From NCBI RefSeq assembly GCF_003858635.1, contig NZ_RQJO01000015.1, forward strand, positions 744,001-808,000: a DNA stretch of 64,000 nucleotides, in the 5' to 3' direction. This document shows positions 1 to 8,336 of the stretch, in pieces; the first letter of the stretch is position 1, and every line of letters starts with the position of its first letter. The notes below the pieces were generated by a model. The model searched no databases. It saw nothing but the letters and a program-made list of their open reading frames with translations, and was not told where the DNA came from. Made by a program: the position numbers and the translations under genes. The stretch comes from Larkinella rosea. Lineage in GTDB: Bacteria > Bacteroidota > Bacteroidia > Cytophagales > Spirosomataceae.

Positions 1-760
1 CGGTTCTTCGCTGGAATACCTGAAGTTACTGAACCATTTCGACTACACGGTTTACACCGATTTCCGGCACACCAGCGGCCCGGCAATCGACTCGTTGCTG
101 GCGGTTGGGCGGTGGCTTGGCGGTTTGTATCTGATTGTCAGCATATTTTTTTCGGGCGGTATTCTGCTGGAAGTTTCACCCGCTTCGCAAATCCGGCAAC
201 CGTTTCGGCTGAGCCGGTTTCTTTCCGCCTGTGTTCACTTTTTTGGGCGGTTTTTCCGGCTGTTTCTCTACGTCTTAAGTATTCTTCTGGTAATTGCCTT
301 TTTCGGGATATTCGTTGGGGCGTTAGCCGGTTACAGCCTGAGTGAGGTGTCGAACGAAGAATCGGTTATTTATTTCGCAGTAGGCTGCGTTTTGGTCTTT
401 GGTTTTCTGGGGTTACTGATGCTTTGTGCCGGAGATTACGCCAAAGTTCTGCTGTTTCGCCGGGACGAAAACCGGGCGCTTCCAGCATTTATACAAGCCG
501 TGCGGTTTGTATTCGCCCATTTTCGACTCACTTTTGGATTATACCTGCTGCTACTGAGTATGGGAGCGGTTGGTTTTACTATTTACTTCCTGATTGAATC
601 GTTGATCGTAACCAGCGGCTGGCTCCCGATTGGGCTGTTGTTCATTTTTCAGCAACTCCTGATTTTTTCGAGAGTATTTCTGAGAGTCTGGATGCTGGCC
701 ACCGCGATGGCGGTTTTTGACCGGAAAACCGCTCAGTCAACATTGTTCCAACCGATTTAA
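1..760 (+). CDS. Multi-pass membrane protein, 5'-truncated by window edge
   Basis: The frame ending at 760 is open to the left edge (first full codon at base 2), so the true start lies outside the window; a TTG at 95 is only an in-frame codon. The visible 252 residues begin with a soluble stretch and continue with about four to five hydrophobic segments, separated by Arg-rich loops (for example the FRRDENR loop near the middle). The protein ends in a short polar tail. I recognise no family. It is followed by a small dyad (775-798) and then the MFS pair. Function unknown; an integral membrane protein is the safe description. Confidence 0.75.
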   Translation, partial: GSSLEYLKLLNHFDYTVYTDFRHTSGPAIDSLLAVGRWLGGLYLIVSIFFSGGILLEVSPASQIRQPFRLSRFLSACVHFFGRFFRLFLYVLSILLVIAFFGIFVGALAGYSLSEVSNEESVIYFAVGCVLVFGFLGLLMLCAGDYAKVLLFRRDENRALPAFIQAVRFVFAHFRLTFGLYLLLLSMGAVGFTIYFLIESLIVTSGWLPIGLLFIFQQLLIFSRVFLRVWMLATAMAVFDRKTAQSTLFQPI

Positions 761-774
761 ATACCTGTGACAAT

Positions 775-798
775 CCACATTGACTTGGTCAAATGTGG
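775..798. other. Intergenic dyad (possible terminator or operator)
   Basis: The two arms CCACATTGAC and GTCAAATGTGG face each other across TTG with one bulged base. It lies 15 bases after the stop of the membrane protein and 56 bases before the first MFS gene. There is no T-run directly after it, so an operator is as likely as a terminator. Confidence 0.35.
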
Positions 799-853
799 CT
801 AAATCGGTAACTTGCCATGTAATATTTTTTCCTAACATCCTTTTACCAAACGA

Positions 854-2119
854 ATGCAGTCAACTATTCCTCCCCCGCCGAAACTTTCGTATAAATCTTT
901 ATTTGGCTTGCCCGTCATTGTGGCCGCTTTGGGCTACTTTGTCGACATCTACGATCTGCTCCTTTTTGGTATCGTTCGCGTTCCCAGTTTGAAAGATCTG
1001 GGGCTGAACGACGAGCAAATTTCCAACGTTGGGGCTAATATTCTGAATTGGCAGATGGGCGGTTTGCTCATCGGCGGTATTTTGTGGGGCGTTCTGGGCG
1101 ACAAACGCGGACGACTTTCGGTGTTGTTCGGTTCCATCATTACTTATTCCATTGCCAACATTGCCTGCGGTTTTATTGATCGTGTCACGTTCATGAATCC
1201 CGTCGATTACTACGCGGCCATGCGGTTTGTCGCCGGTGTCGGACTGGCGGGCGAACTGGGCGCGGGCATCACGCTCGTTTCCGAAGTATTGCCGAAACAA
1301 CTGCGGGCCATCGGAACCTCGCTCGTCGCCGGAATCGGCCTGTTTGGGGCCGTTGTGGCCTATTTCACCGTTGAATTATTCAATTGGCAAAACGCTTTTC
1401 TGATCGGCGGAGCGATGGGAATTGGCTTATTGCTGCTCCGGATTGGCGTTATCGAATCCGGAATGTTTACGGAGGTGTCGGAGCAGAAACACGTGCAGAA
1501 AGGAAACTTCTTTGCCTTTTTTACGAACTGGGAACGGTTTTCACGCTACATGAAGTGCATCGGAATCGGGCTCCCCACCTGGTTCATCATTGGAATTCTG
1601 GCGACGTTCAGCAACGAATTCGGGAAAGCGTTTGGGATTGCCGAGCCTGTCAAACCGGGACTGACCATCATGTGGTGTTACATCGGGCTGGCCATCGGTG
1701 ATCTGGCGAGTGGTTTGATCAGTCAGGGCCTGGAATCGCGCAAAAAAGCAGTCGCTTTGCTGATGGGTTTTACCTTGCTGGTCAGTCTGATCTACGTCTA
1801 TGTGACGCCAAAAACCGTTATGAGCCTGTACATGTATTTCCTGGCGATGGGCTTTGGCATTGGTTACTGGGCCATGTTTGTTACCATCGGCGCCGAACAG
1901 TTTGGAACGAACCTGCGGGCCACTGCCGCTACCACCGTTCCGAATATGGTGCGCGGAACGGTTATTCTGATGACGAGCCTGTATGCGTATTTTAAACCTT
2001 CGCTGGCGGTGATCAACGCCGGAGTGGCCGTTGGTTTGATCTGCTTCGCCATCGGTTTTTACTCCATTCTGACTATCCCCGAAACGCACGGCAAAGACCT
2101 TAATTACTTAGAGGAGTAA
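854..2119 (+). CDS. MFS transporter (copy 1 of tandem pair)
   Basis: A 421-residue major facilitator of the inner membrane with about 12 hydrophobic helices. The loop after helix 2 carries the MFS signature GDKRGR (near residue 83). The sequence LGYFVDIYDLLLF in helix 1 and GVGLAGELGAG in helix 4 are like sugar/organic-acid proton symporters of the family. The substrate cannot be told from sequence. Its neighbour at 2203 is a close paralogue with conserved sequence along the whole length, so the pair arose by tandem duplication. The spacer between them is only 83 bases and holds a purine arm followed by a pyrimidine arm, so the two may still be cotranscribed. Confidence 0.88.
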   Translation: MQSTIPPPPKLSYKSLFGLPVIVAALGYFVDIYDLLLFGIVRVPSLKDLGLNDEQISNVGANILNWQMGGLLIGGILWGVLGDKRGRLSVLFGSIITYSIANIACGFIDRVTFMNPVDYYAAMRFVAGVGLAGELGAGITLVSEVLPKQLRAIGTSLVAGIGLFGAVVAYFTVELFNWQNAFLIGGAMGIGLLLLRIGVIESGMFTEVSEQKHVQKGNFFAFFTNWERFSRYMKCIGIGLPTWFIIGILATFSNEFGKAFGIAEPVKPGLTIMWCYIGLAIGDLASGLISQGLESRKKAVALLMGFTLLVSLIYVYVTPKTVMSLYMYFLAMGFGIGYWAMFVTIGAEQFGTNLRATAATTVPNMVRGTVILMTSLYAYFKPSLAVINAGVAVGLICFAIGFYSILTIPETHGKDLNYLEE

Positions 2120-2121
2120 AG

Positions 2122-2202
2122 CAGGAACGGAGGAAGGAGGGAGAGGAGTTACCATCTGCTTTCTTCCTTTTGCCTTTTCTCCCTTATTTTTCTCTTCCTC
2201 TT
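2122..2202. repeat. Quasi-palindromic spacer, purine arm/pyrimidine arm (ACGGAGGA family)
   Basis: The complete gap between the two MFS genes is a purine-rich stretch (2124-2148, beginning GGAACGGAGGAAGGAGG) followed by a pyrimidine-rich stretch up to the next ATG. The arms can pair imperfectly. The word GAACGGAGGA recurs in the spacers at 4143 and 9671. Confidence 0.5.
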
Positions 2203-3435
2203 ATGACGACTTCTCCTTCCGTAACCTACCGCCCGTTATTTACTTTACCGGTTATTGTGGCGGCTTTGGGCTATTTCGTGGATGTCTACGATCTGCTGCT
2301 GTTCAACATTGTTCGCGTTCCGAGCCTGAAAGATTTGGGTCTCGACGAAAAACAGGTGTCGGTGATTGGTGGTACGGTTTTAAACTGGCAACAGGCTGGG
2401 TTGCTGCTGGGCGGTATTTTGTGGGGTATTCTGGGCGATAAACGCGGGCGGCTTTCGGTGCTGTTCGGCTCCATTATTACGTATTCCGTGGCTAACATTG
2501 CCTGCGGTTTTGTGCAGGACGCCAACACCTATGCGGTTTTGCGTTTCGTCGCAGGCCTGGGGCTGGCGGGCGAACTGGGCGCGGGCATTACGCTCGTCTC
2601 CGAAATTCTGCCGAAAGAACTGCGTGGCTACGGAACCTCCCTGATCGCGGGCGTGGGTCTGTTTGGGGCCGTTGTGGCCTATTTTACGGTGGTGCTGTTC
2701 AACTGGCGGACAACGTATTTCATCGGTGGCGGTTTGGGATTGCTGCTGCTGCTGTTGCGTGTATCGGTTTTTGAATCAGGGATGTTTCTGAAAATCAAGG
2801 AGCAAACCGTTCAGCGCGGTAATTTCTGGTCGCTGTTTTCCAACGGGAAACGCTTTCTGACGTACCTCCGCTGCATGGGGCTGGCCGTTCCAACGTATTT
2901 TGTCATTGGCATTCTGGCTACCTTCAGCAATGAATTCGGAAAAGCACTGGGCATTGCCGAACCGATAGCACCGGGCCGGGTCGTCATGTTTACGTATATT
3001 GGTATGGCCGTCGGTGACCTGATCAGCGGCCCGCTCAGCCAGTGGTTTCATTCCCGTCGGCAAGCAATCGGTGCGCTGATGACAATGAATCTGCTTTTTG
3101 TGGCGGTTTATTTGTTTGCCGGTATTTCGACAATGCCGGTTTTCTACGCGGTCTGCGTGGGACTCGGTTTTTCCATTGGCTACATCGCCCTGTTTCTGAC
3201 GGTTTCGGCCGAACACTTTGGCACCAACCTGCGGGCCACGGCCACCACGTCCATTGCCAACAACGTTCGGGCTACCACCTTGTTAACCATTCCGCTTTTT
3301 CAAACCCTCAAAGTATCTTTTGGGGTCATCAATGCAGCCGCCATGGTCGGCGCGATTTGTTTCGTCATCAGTTTCTGGTCGCTGGTAACATTGGACGAAA
3401 CGTACGGGAAAGACCTCAATTACACGGAACACTAA
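2203..3435 (+). CDS. MFS transporter (copy 2 of tandem pair)
   Basis: A 410-residue major facilitator, paralogue of the upstream gene, with the same GDKRGRLSVLFGSIITYS loop and the same C-terminal ending KDLNY. I chose the ATG at 2203 rather than the TTG at 2170, because the shorter form aligns with the start of copy 1 and the longer one would read through the pyrimidine arm of the spacer. Copy 2 lacks several residues of the loop after helix 3 that copy 1 has. Substrate unknown; duplicated transporters of this type often differ in specificity or expression, but that is inference. Confidence 0.87.
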   Translation: MTTSPSVTYRPLFTLPVIVAALGYFVDVYDLLLFNIVRVPSLKDLGLDEKQVSVIGGTVLNWQQAGLLLGGILWGILGDKRGRLSVLFGSIITYSVANIACGFVQDANTYAVLRFVAGLGLAGELGAGITLVSEILPKELRGYGTSLIAGVGLFGAVVAYFTVVLFNWRTTYFIGGGLGLLLLLLRVSVFESGMFLKIKEQTVQRGNFWSLFSNGKRFLTYLRCMGLAVPTYFVIGILATFSNEFGKALGIAEPIAPGRVVMFTYIGMAVGDLISGPLSQWFHSRRQAIGALMTMNLLFVAVYLFAGISTMPVFYAVCVGLGFSIGYIALFLTVSAEHFGTNLRATATTSIANNVRATTLLTIPLFQTLKVSFGVINAAAMVGAICFVISFWSLVTLDETYGKDLNYTEH

Positions 3436-3436
3436 A

Positions 3437-3598
3437 CTATGATTACGGTGATGAACTATGATGTTTATGATAGAATGTGATTGCGGTGATGTTAATGATG
3501 ATTTTAAAAAATTGATCTTAAAGTCCATCACAAACATCACTGTAATCATAGTCTTTCACCATAATCATAGGCTATTATAACCATCACTGTAATCATAG
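3437..3598. repeat. Long quasi-palindromic repeat region (GATTACGGTGATG words)
   Basis: CTATGATTACGGTGATG (3437-3453) pairs with CATCACTGTAATCATAG (3582-3598) with one mismatch in 17. Further copies of the same words lie between them (for example 3477-3493 and 3534-3552), so several alternative hairpins are possible. The region begins one base after the MFS stop codon. It probably ends transcription, but it has no classical T-run. The following 110 bases up to 3708 show nothing else clear. Confidence 0.7.
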
Positions 3599-3708
3599 TC
3601 CCGTTCATCCTTCTTTTCTGCCTTTTCTCCTAATTCGCCGTTTTGTCGGTGGGCTTCCTACATCTTTCTGGTGAATCTGAACAGTAGACAACAAACCTGT
3701 TAAACACC

Positions 3709-4134
3709 ATGAAAACGATTATCCGCACCGCCAGCGGTCTGTTGCTGGGTGCCCTTCTCTTGGTCGGAACGACCTCATTTGCGCAGACAGCCCCTGAAGA
3801 CAAACCCTTTCAAGTTGTCACCTATCCATCGGCAAATCCCCTGAAAGTGTGGGTGAACATCCAGAAAAATGATCCCGGCAGTAAAATCGTTGTTCGGTTG
3901 CGCGATCAGGAAAACCGGATCGTCTTTGCCGAAACCATGCCCCGGCAGCTTGATAAATACCGCCAACGATTCGATATGAGCGAAATGGCCGATGGCGCGT
4001 ATACCTTCCAGATCACGAATGGCAAGGAAACCGTCGAAAAATCATTCCAGCTAAAATCATCGGGTGTTCAGCAACGTACCACGCAACGACTGCTCACTGT
4101 GGTGCCGGTTACGGATCCACAGTCGGGAATGTAA
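3709..4134 (+). CDS. Small secreted beta-sandwich-like protein
   Basis: 141 residues with a clear signal peptide ending TTSFAQ (about residue 25). The mature part has alternating strands: VVTYPSANPLKVWVNIQK, KIVVRLRDQENRIVFAE, then a MADGAYTFQITNGKETVEKSFQL ending. This order (variable strand, 'LRDxxNRxxF', 'DGxYxxxxxNG') is shared with the protein at 15865, so they are distant paralogues. The pattern is like small Ig-like domains of periplasmic or secreted Bacteroidota proteins (DUF3244 type), but I cannot assign a family. It faces the FecR gene convergently and has its own promoter region. Confidence 0.75.
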   Translation: MKTIIRTASGLLLGALLLVGTTSFAQTAPEDKPFQVVTYPSANPLKVWVNIQKNDPGSKIVVRLRDQENRIVFAETMPRQLDKYRQRFDMSEMADGAYTFQITNGKETVEKSFQLKSSGVQQRTTQRLLTVVPVTDPQSGM

Positions 4135-4142
4135 GCCACAAA

Positions 4143-4204
4143 GGAATGAGAGAACGGAGGAGTGAATAAAGGGTTACCGGCGAAACCGTAACCTATTCAT
4201 TCCT
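4143..4204. terminator. Quasi-palindromic convergent terminator (ACGGAGGA family)
   Basis: Between the secreted-protein stop (4134) and the FecR stop (4205). GAATA-GGTTAC (4164-4177 with an AAG bulge) pairs with GTAACCTATTC (4188-4198). The left arm carries GAACGGAGGA and AATAAAGGG, both also present in the 9675 spacer. It could serve both converging genes. Confidence 0.5.
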
Positions 4205-4984
4205 TCACTCGTTTCTTGCCCAGAACGTGTAAAGCTGCGGCTTGACCTGACGCCGGACGAGTTGGGTTGATTTTTCGTCATATTCCGCCATTCCGCCCGG
4301 TTTCAGCGCATACTTCTTCATTTCGCCGAGCATTCCGGAAAAATAGATGACGAAATTAGCCTGTCCCTGTTCGACCACCACCCGCACCTTATTGTGTTGG
4401 TAATTGACATAAATCCGGGCTTTCTGGGCTTCGGTTACCACATGATCGGCGGTGTGAATCTGCAACCGATATCCGATGGGTTGCTCAGCGACCAGGACAA
4501 CGGCCTCACCGTCGAGCCAGATGCTGCGGTTTGGTCCCGACCAGTCGGACGAAACCCTCAACTTTGAATTTTTATTCAGTATAACCGCCGAATGGTCGGT
4601 TAATTCAACCCGCATGTACTGATCGGCTCCGGATTGGTAGATGACATCGGCGGGCAATTGCGCTTCGCGCAAAAACCGGATGCTGAGGCCAAAAATAATG
4701 ATACAGCCGACCCAGATGGCAATCCGGGCAATCTGTCGCCATACCGTTCGGTAGAGGGGCGGCTCAGGCTCCAGGGGGAGATCTTTGGTTTGTCGGGCAA
4801 TGCCCGCCCACATGCGCTGCCAATCGGGCGATTCGACACCAGCAACCGACGGATTGCTCCATTGCTTCCGCATCAGCCCGCGCAACCGCGATTCATTGTC
4901 CGGGTTCTGCAACCAGCCAATCACCCACTGTTCTTCTTCGGGGCTGCACTCGTTCCGGACATATTTAACCAACAACTCTTCCAT
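4205..4984 (-). CDS. FecR-like anti-sigma factor (short form)
   Basis: 259 residues. N-terminal cytoplasmic anti-sigma region with the typical MEELLVKYVRNECSPEEEQWVIGWLQNP start, one transmembrane helix (IAIWVGCIIIFGLSIRFL, about 88-105), then a periplasmic FecR domain whose core VELTDHSAVILNKNSKLRV is easily seen. It ends soon after this domain; the C-terminal DUF4974 part of longer family members seems absent. Known role of the family: holds the partner ECF sigma factor and releases it on a signal from a TonB-dependent receptor. The partner sigma gene lies directly upstream, but no receptor gene is adjacent, so the signal source is unknown. Confidence 0.85.
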   Translation of the reverse strand: MEELLVKYVRNECSPEEEQWVIGWLQNPDNESRLRGLMRKQWSNPSVAGVESPDWQRMWAGIARQTKDLPLEPEPPLYRTVWRQIARIAIWVGCIIIFGLSIRFLREAQLPADVIYQSGADQYMRVELTDHSAVILNKNSKLRVSSDWSGPNRSIWLDGEAVVLVAEQPIGYRLQIHTADHVVTEAQKARIYVNYQHNKVRVVVEQGQANFVIYFSGMLGEMKKYALKPGGMAEYDEKSTQLVRRQVKPQLYTFWARNE

Positions 4985-4995
4985 TACAATGAGTT

Positions 4996-5070
4996 GATGA
5001 GTGAATGATAGAATGAGTGAAAAGCCTACCGGATTCTATTTTTATTCACTCATTCTATCATTCACTCATT
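4996..5070. repeat. 26-bp-arm hairpin between sigma and anti-sigma genes
   Basis: Left arm 4996-5021 and right arm 5045-5070 match at 25 of 26 positions and contain GAATGATAGAATGAGTGAA. The element begins 5 bases after the sigma stop (in transcript direction) and ends 11 bases before the FecR start. The same word and the same flanking AAAATTAA occur in the element at 59618-59691. It would fold in the joint mRNA and could set the sigma to anti-sigma ratio. Confidence 0.85.
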
Positions 5071-5075
5071 CAAAA

Positions 5076-5618
5076 TTAATACGTATGTCGTTGAAAATAA
5101 GTGCCTAAGGTGTCGTAGGATTGATCCAGGTGATCTTCGATGGTTCGCGTAGAGAGGTTCATGCGATCCGCGATTTGTTGGGATGTATAGCCCTCGTGGC
5201 GGCTGAGCAGATAAATTTCCCGACGGCGCGGGGGCAGTTGCGAAACCGCCTGTTGATACAGCAATTCCAGCTCCTGATACAGCACCTGTTCCTCGGTATC
5301 GGTGCCCGATTGGGTGGTTAAACGTTGAAGAATTTCCTGTGGCTGACACTGGCTGTGCCGTTCGCGGAAGGCCGCCAGGACCAACCCATAGGTCATCGTA
5401 AATAAATACCCATTCAGGGGAATATCTTCATCAAGTGTACTCCGGCGTTCCCAAAGGGTGGTAAATACATCGCTTACGATTTGCTGAGCGGTTTCCGGGG
5501 ATTTAAGAAAGCTGACGGTGAAATAATAAATCCGTTGAACATACCGGTCGTAGACCCGCCGAAAAGCGGTTGGGTCGGCGTTCCGTAGTTGTCGGAGAAG
5601 TGTTTGTTCAGCTTGCAT
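5076..5618 (-). CDS. ECF-type RNA polymerase sigma factor
   Basis: 180 residues with sigma region 2 (about 10-80: AFRRVYDRYVQRIYYFTVSFLKSPETAQQIVSDVFTTLWERR) and region 4 (about 115-175, helix-turn-helix in SQQIADRMNLSTRTIEDHL). This is the usual Bacteroidota FecI-like class that directs polymerase to genes of uptake systems. It is paired with the FecR gene downstream. No SusC-type receptor is next to it, so its targets must lie elsewhere or include itself. The 435-base upstream region has dyads that may regulate it. Confidence 0.9.
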   Translation of the reverse strand: MQAEQTLLRQLRNADPTAFRRVYDRYVQRIYYFTVSFLKSPETAQQIVSDVFTTLWERRSTLDEDIPLNGYLFTMTYGLVLAAFRERHSQCQPQEILQRLTTQSGTDTEEQVLYQELELLYQQAVSQLPPRRREIYLLSRHEGYTSQQIADRMNLSTRTIEDHLDQSYDTLGTYFQRHTY

Positions 5619-6053
5619 TCTTTACGCGTTTTTTTGATTTTGGTCTGATCGTTGTTTGTTGATTATCAGACACAGAGCTCTCCAAACTCAGTGGACAAAT
5701 TCCGAATATCCCGGTTCGGGATTTGCTCCTGTGTAATTTTCAGAACCTCCCGGTAGACGAAAAGAGTGACCATCGTCTTTGAAGACGTTGGAAGCAAATT
5801 AGCTATGCTGATCGGACTGAATGTGAGGGTAAATATACACAGAATTGTCAGAAATGCAGGGATTTGGTTTACCGTTAAGTAAACTAACGCGGTGGAGGAC
5901 CGTTCCATCAGTAAAGAAAAGTTCAGATTAGTTCAGGAGGTAATTACCGGTTTGAACTTACTAATTTTTTCGGTATCCTGCATACTTTTACCAAAAAAAC
6001 CGCCTAGTTTTATCGGTAATTGTCCTATTTTGGGTCTACAATAAACCACACGC
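5619..6053. other. Intergenic region with two perfect dyads, no convincing gene
   Basis: Divergent region between the sigma gene (minus) and the SCP2 gene (plus). It contains ATCCCGGTTCGGGAT (5708-5722, 6-bp arms) and CGTCTTTGAAGACG (5774-5787, 6-bp arms). An 80-codon minus frame at 5666-5908 spans both dyads, but its composition is AT-rich and its protein is unlike anything I know. A structured leader or operators for the sigma gene is the better reading. CTATTTTGGG near 6027-6036 resembles a Bacteroidota -7 box for SCP2. Confidence 0.4.
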
Positions 6054-6350
6054 ATGAATTTACAGGATTTCACAGACCAGATTCGCCAGCGGATCGGCAC
6101 CGAAAGCGGTTTCAATGCAACCGTTAAATTAGCTACGGATCAGGGCAGTATTTTTATCGACGGGCGGGAAAATCCACCGGTTGTTTCCAATGAAGATAAC
6201 GAAGCTGACTGCACCATCAAGGTTTCGCTGAGCGATTTGCAAAAACTGGGTACCGGCGAACTGAACCCGATGACGGCTTTTATGTTTGGTAAACTCAAAG
6301 TTCAGGGAGATATGGCGCTTGCGATGAAAATCGGGCAGAAATTGAGCTAA
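6054..6350 (+). CDS. SCP2 sterol-binding-domain protein
   Basis: 98 residues, a single SCP2 domain with the typical ending NPMTAFMFGKLKVQGDMALAMKIGQKL and the strand motif ADCTIKVSLSDLQKLGTGELNP. The family binds lipids or acyl chains in a small alpha/beta cavity. It is cytoplasmic, with no signal peptide. It stands alone, 49 bases before the oxidoreductase gene, and could be cotranscribed with it. The lipid ligand is unknown. Confidence 0.88.
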   Translation: MNLQDFTDQIRQRIGTESGFNATVKLATDQGSIFIDGRENPPVVSNEDNEADCTIKVSLSDLQKLGTGELNPMTAFMFGKLKVQGDMALAMKIGQKLS

Positions 6351-6399
6351 TCTCCGGGTGGTTACCCCCTTTCCTAACCCTTAAATTCCGAAATTCCTC

Positions 6400-7842
6400 A
6401 TGAAACTCACCGCTCTTTCCCGCCGGAAATTTTTGCAGGGCAGCGCTCTGGCAGCCGCCGGTTTTACGATTGTGCCGCGTCATGTGCTGGGCGGTCCCGG
6501 TTTTACCGCCCCCAGCGATAAACTCAATATAGCCGCTGTCGGTTGTGGTGGAAAGGCGGATGTGAACATTCGGTTGGCCTATAACAAAGGTTCGGACAAT
6601 TTTGTCGCGCTGTGTGACGTCGACGACCGGCAGGCGAAGAAGTTTCGCGCCCAATTTCCCAACGCGCCGTATTTCAAAGATTACCGCCAGCTATTCGACA
6701 AGGAATCGAAGAATTTCGATGCGGTGATCGTCTCGACACCCGACCACATGCACGCGCCCATTGCGATGGCGGCCATGCAGTTAGGCAAGCACGTTTACTG
6801 CGAAAAACCGCTCACGCACGACATCTACGAAGCCCGGATGCTGACCGAAGCCGCCCGCAAATACAAAGTCGTTACCCAAATGGGCAATCAGGGCAGCAGC
6901 GGTGACGATACCCGGAAAATAGAAACCTGGATTCAGAAAGGCGTTATCGGACACGTCCATACCGTCAATTGCTGGACCAACCGCCCGGTTTGGCCACAGG
7001 GCGTCCGCTCGCCGAAAGACAAAGGCGAGTCGCAGCCGGTGCCGTCGGAAGTGGACTGGGATCTGTGGCTCGGAACGGCTCCGCTCCGCGATTACCACGA
7101 AGCTTACATGCCGACCCGCTGGCGGGGGTATTGGGATTTCGGAACCGGCGCACTGGGCGACATGGGCTGCCACTTCATGGACGTGCCGTTCCGGGCATTG
7201 AAGCTGAAATACCCGACTTCGGTGGAGTGCAGCGTTGGGTCGGTTTATGCCGACTTCTTCAAGGAAGCGTTTTACGACGACGTTTGCCCGCCTTCCTCGG
7301 CGATTCACCTGACGTTTCCATCGGACGATCACAAGGTGAAGGAAATCAAGTTTTCGTGGTACGACGGTGGCATTCGCCCGCAGCTTCCCGAAGGACTTCC
7401 CTACGAAAAAGTATTTACGAACATCGACGGCGGAATGATGTTCATCGGCAGCAAAGGCATTCTGGTCGCGGAATTATTCGGCAACAACCCGCGTCTGTTT
7501 CCCGAAGAAAAATTTGGTGACAAAAAGCTGCCTGATGCCGAAAAACCGTTCGTCGAGGGCAAAACCGAAGGTCATCAGCAACAGTGGGTGAAGGCCTGTA
7601 AACAGGGCTACGGAGCCTACACCAGCTCGTCGTTCGAGGAATCCGGGCCGCTGACCGAAACCGTCCTGATGGGCAACCTGGCGACACGCAGTTACCTGGC
7701 GCGGGAAGCAAAAACCGGGGGCGGTTTTAATTTTCCCGGTCGGAAGAAACTGCTCTGGGACGGCGCGAATATGAAAATCACCAATTTTGATTACGCCAAC
7801 CAGTTTGTAAAACGGCAGTATCGCGGGAATTATTCGTTGTAA
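6400..7842 (+). CDS. Gfo/Idh/MocA family oxidoreductase with Tat signal
   Basis: 480 residues. The N-terminus has a twin-arginine signal (SRRKFLQGSALAAAGF), so the folded, NAD(P)-loaded enzyme would cross the inner membrane through the Tat pore (TatC at 58726). The Rossmann fold begins at NIAAVGCGGKADVN, followed by VIVSTPDHMHAPIA and the catalytic-loop CEKPLTHD typical of the family. The C-terminal domain ends with the NFDYANQFVKRQYRGNYSL tail seen in exported Bacteroidota members. Substrate is probably a sugar or polyol; some family members are glycosidases that use bound NAD. Which activity this one has cannot be seen. Confidence 0.9.
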   Translation: MKLTALSRRKFLQGSALAAAGFTIVPRHVLGGPGFTAPSDKLNIAAVGCGGKADVNIRLAYNKGSDNFVALCDVDDRQAKKFRAQFPNAPYFKDYRQLFDKESKNFDAVIVSTPDHMHAPIAMAAMQLGKHVYCEKPLTHDIYEARMLTEAARKYKVVTQMGNQGSSGDDTRKIETWIQKGVIGHVHTVNCWTNRPVWPQGVRSPKDKGESQPVPSEVDWDLWLGTAPLRDYHEAYMPTRWRGYWDFGTGALGDMGCHFMDVPFRALKLKYPTSVECSVGSVYADFFKEAFYDDVCPPSSAIHLTFPSDDHKVKEIKFSWYDGGIRPQLPEGLPYEKVFTNIDGGMMFIGSKGILVAELFGNNPRLFPEEKFGDKKLPDAEKPFVEGKTEGHQQQWVKACKQGYGAYTSSSFEESGPLTETVLMGNLATRSYLAREAKTGGGFNFPGRKKLLWDGANMKITNFDYANQFVKRQYRGNYSL

Positions 7843-7869
7843 TACCGCTGCCAGGGCCGTGGGCCGCTG

Positions 7870-8256
7870 TCAGGGTGCTTTCCGAACCGCAATTGCTTCG
7901 ATTTCGATCAGAAAACCGTAGTGCAATTGGTTGGTAGGAACCACAGCACGGGCGGGTTTGTGCTCACCGAAAAAGCCGGCATAAGCCGCATTGACCTGAT
8001 CCCAGAGCGCGATGTCGGCGATGTAAACCGTCGTTTTCAGGACGTGGGCGAGGTCGCTGCCGGCGGCATCCAGAATGGCCTTAACGTTCTCCAGCACCTG
8101 CCGGGTTTGCTCATCGATCGAACCGGTCAATTTTTCTTTGGTGACGGGATCAATCGGTAACTGGCCGGACACAAAAATGAGGTCGTTCCAGACGGTGGCC
8201 TGCGCATAATGCCCGGCTGCCAGCGGAGCGTTGGGCGTTTCGACGGTTTGAATCAT
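7870..8256 (-). CDS. ridA: RidA family reactive-intermediate deaminase
   Basis: 128 residues from the ATG at 8256; a TTG four codons upstream would run into the spacer hairpin and is less likely. The family hydrolyses reactive enamine/imine intermediates made by PLP enzymes. The active-site Arg lies in PARAVVP and the Glu in EIEAIAV. The N-terminal GHYAQATVWNDLIFVSGQLPIDP is the usual opening of the subunit, which works as a trimer in the cytoplasm. It lies downstream of pdxJ, whose product makes PLP, in the same direction with a hairpin between; the link is functionally sensible. Confidence 0.93.
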   Translation of the reverse strand: MIQTVETPNAPLAAGHYAQATVWNDLIFVSGQLPIDPVTKEKLTGSIDEQTRQVLENVKAILDAAGSDLAHVLKTTVYIADIALWDQVNAAYAGFFGEHKPARAVVPTNQLHYGFLIEIEAIAVRKAP

Positions 8257-8270
8257 GAGTTCAGACAAGA

Positions 8271-8335
8271 GAGGTTAGACAAGAGAAGTGAGACGGGGAA
8301 TAAAGACTTCTGTCTCACTTCTCTTGTCTAACCTC
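8271..8335. repeat. 24-bp perfect inverted repeat between pdxJ and ridA (GACAAGAGA family)
   Basis: Arms 8271-8294 and 8312-8335 are perfectly complementary over 24 bases around a 17-base loop. The arm contains TTAGACAAGAGAAGTGAGAC. The outer end touches the pdxJ stop codon (8337). Related words occur at 57792 and 63011. In the transcript it lies between two genes of the same direction, so it can be a terminator, a processing site or a 3'-end stabiliser. Confidence 0.9.
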
Positions 8336-8336
8336 T

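Noticed and set aside
95-760. TTG at 95 as the start of the first gene
   Set aside because: The frame is open to the window edge and the upstream residues look like real protein, so the gene is truncated on the left.
5666-5908. 80-codon minus frame upstream of the sigma gene
   Set aside because: AT-rich, overlaps two dyads, and no family resemblance; more likely a leader region.
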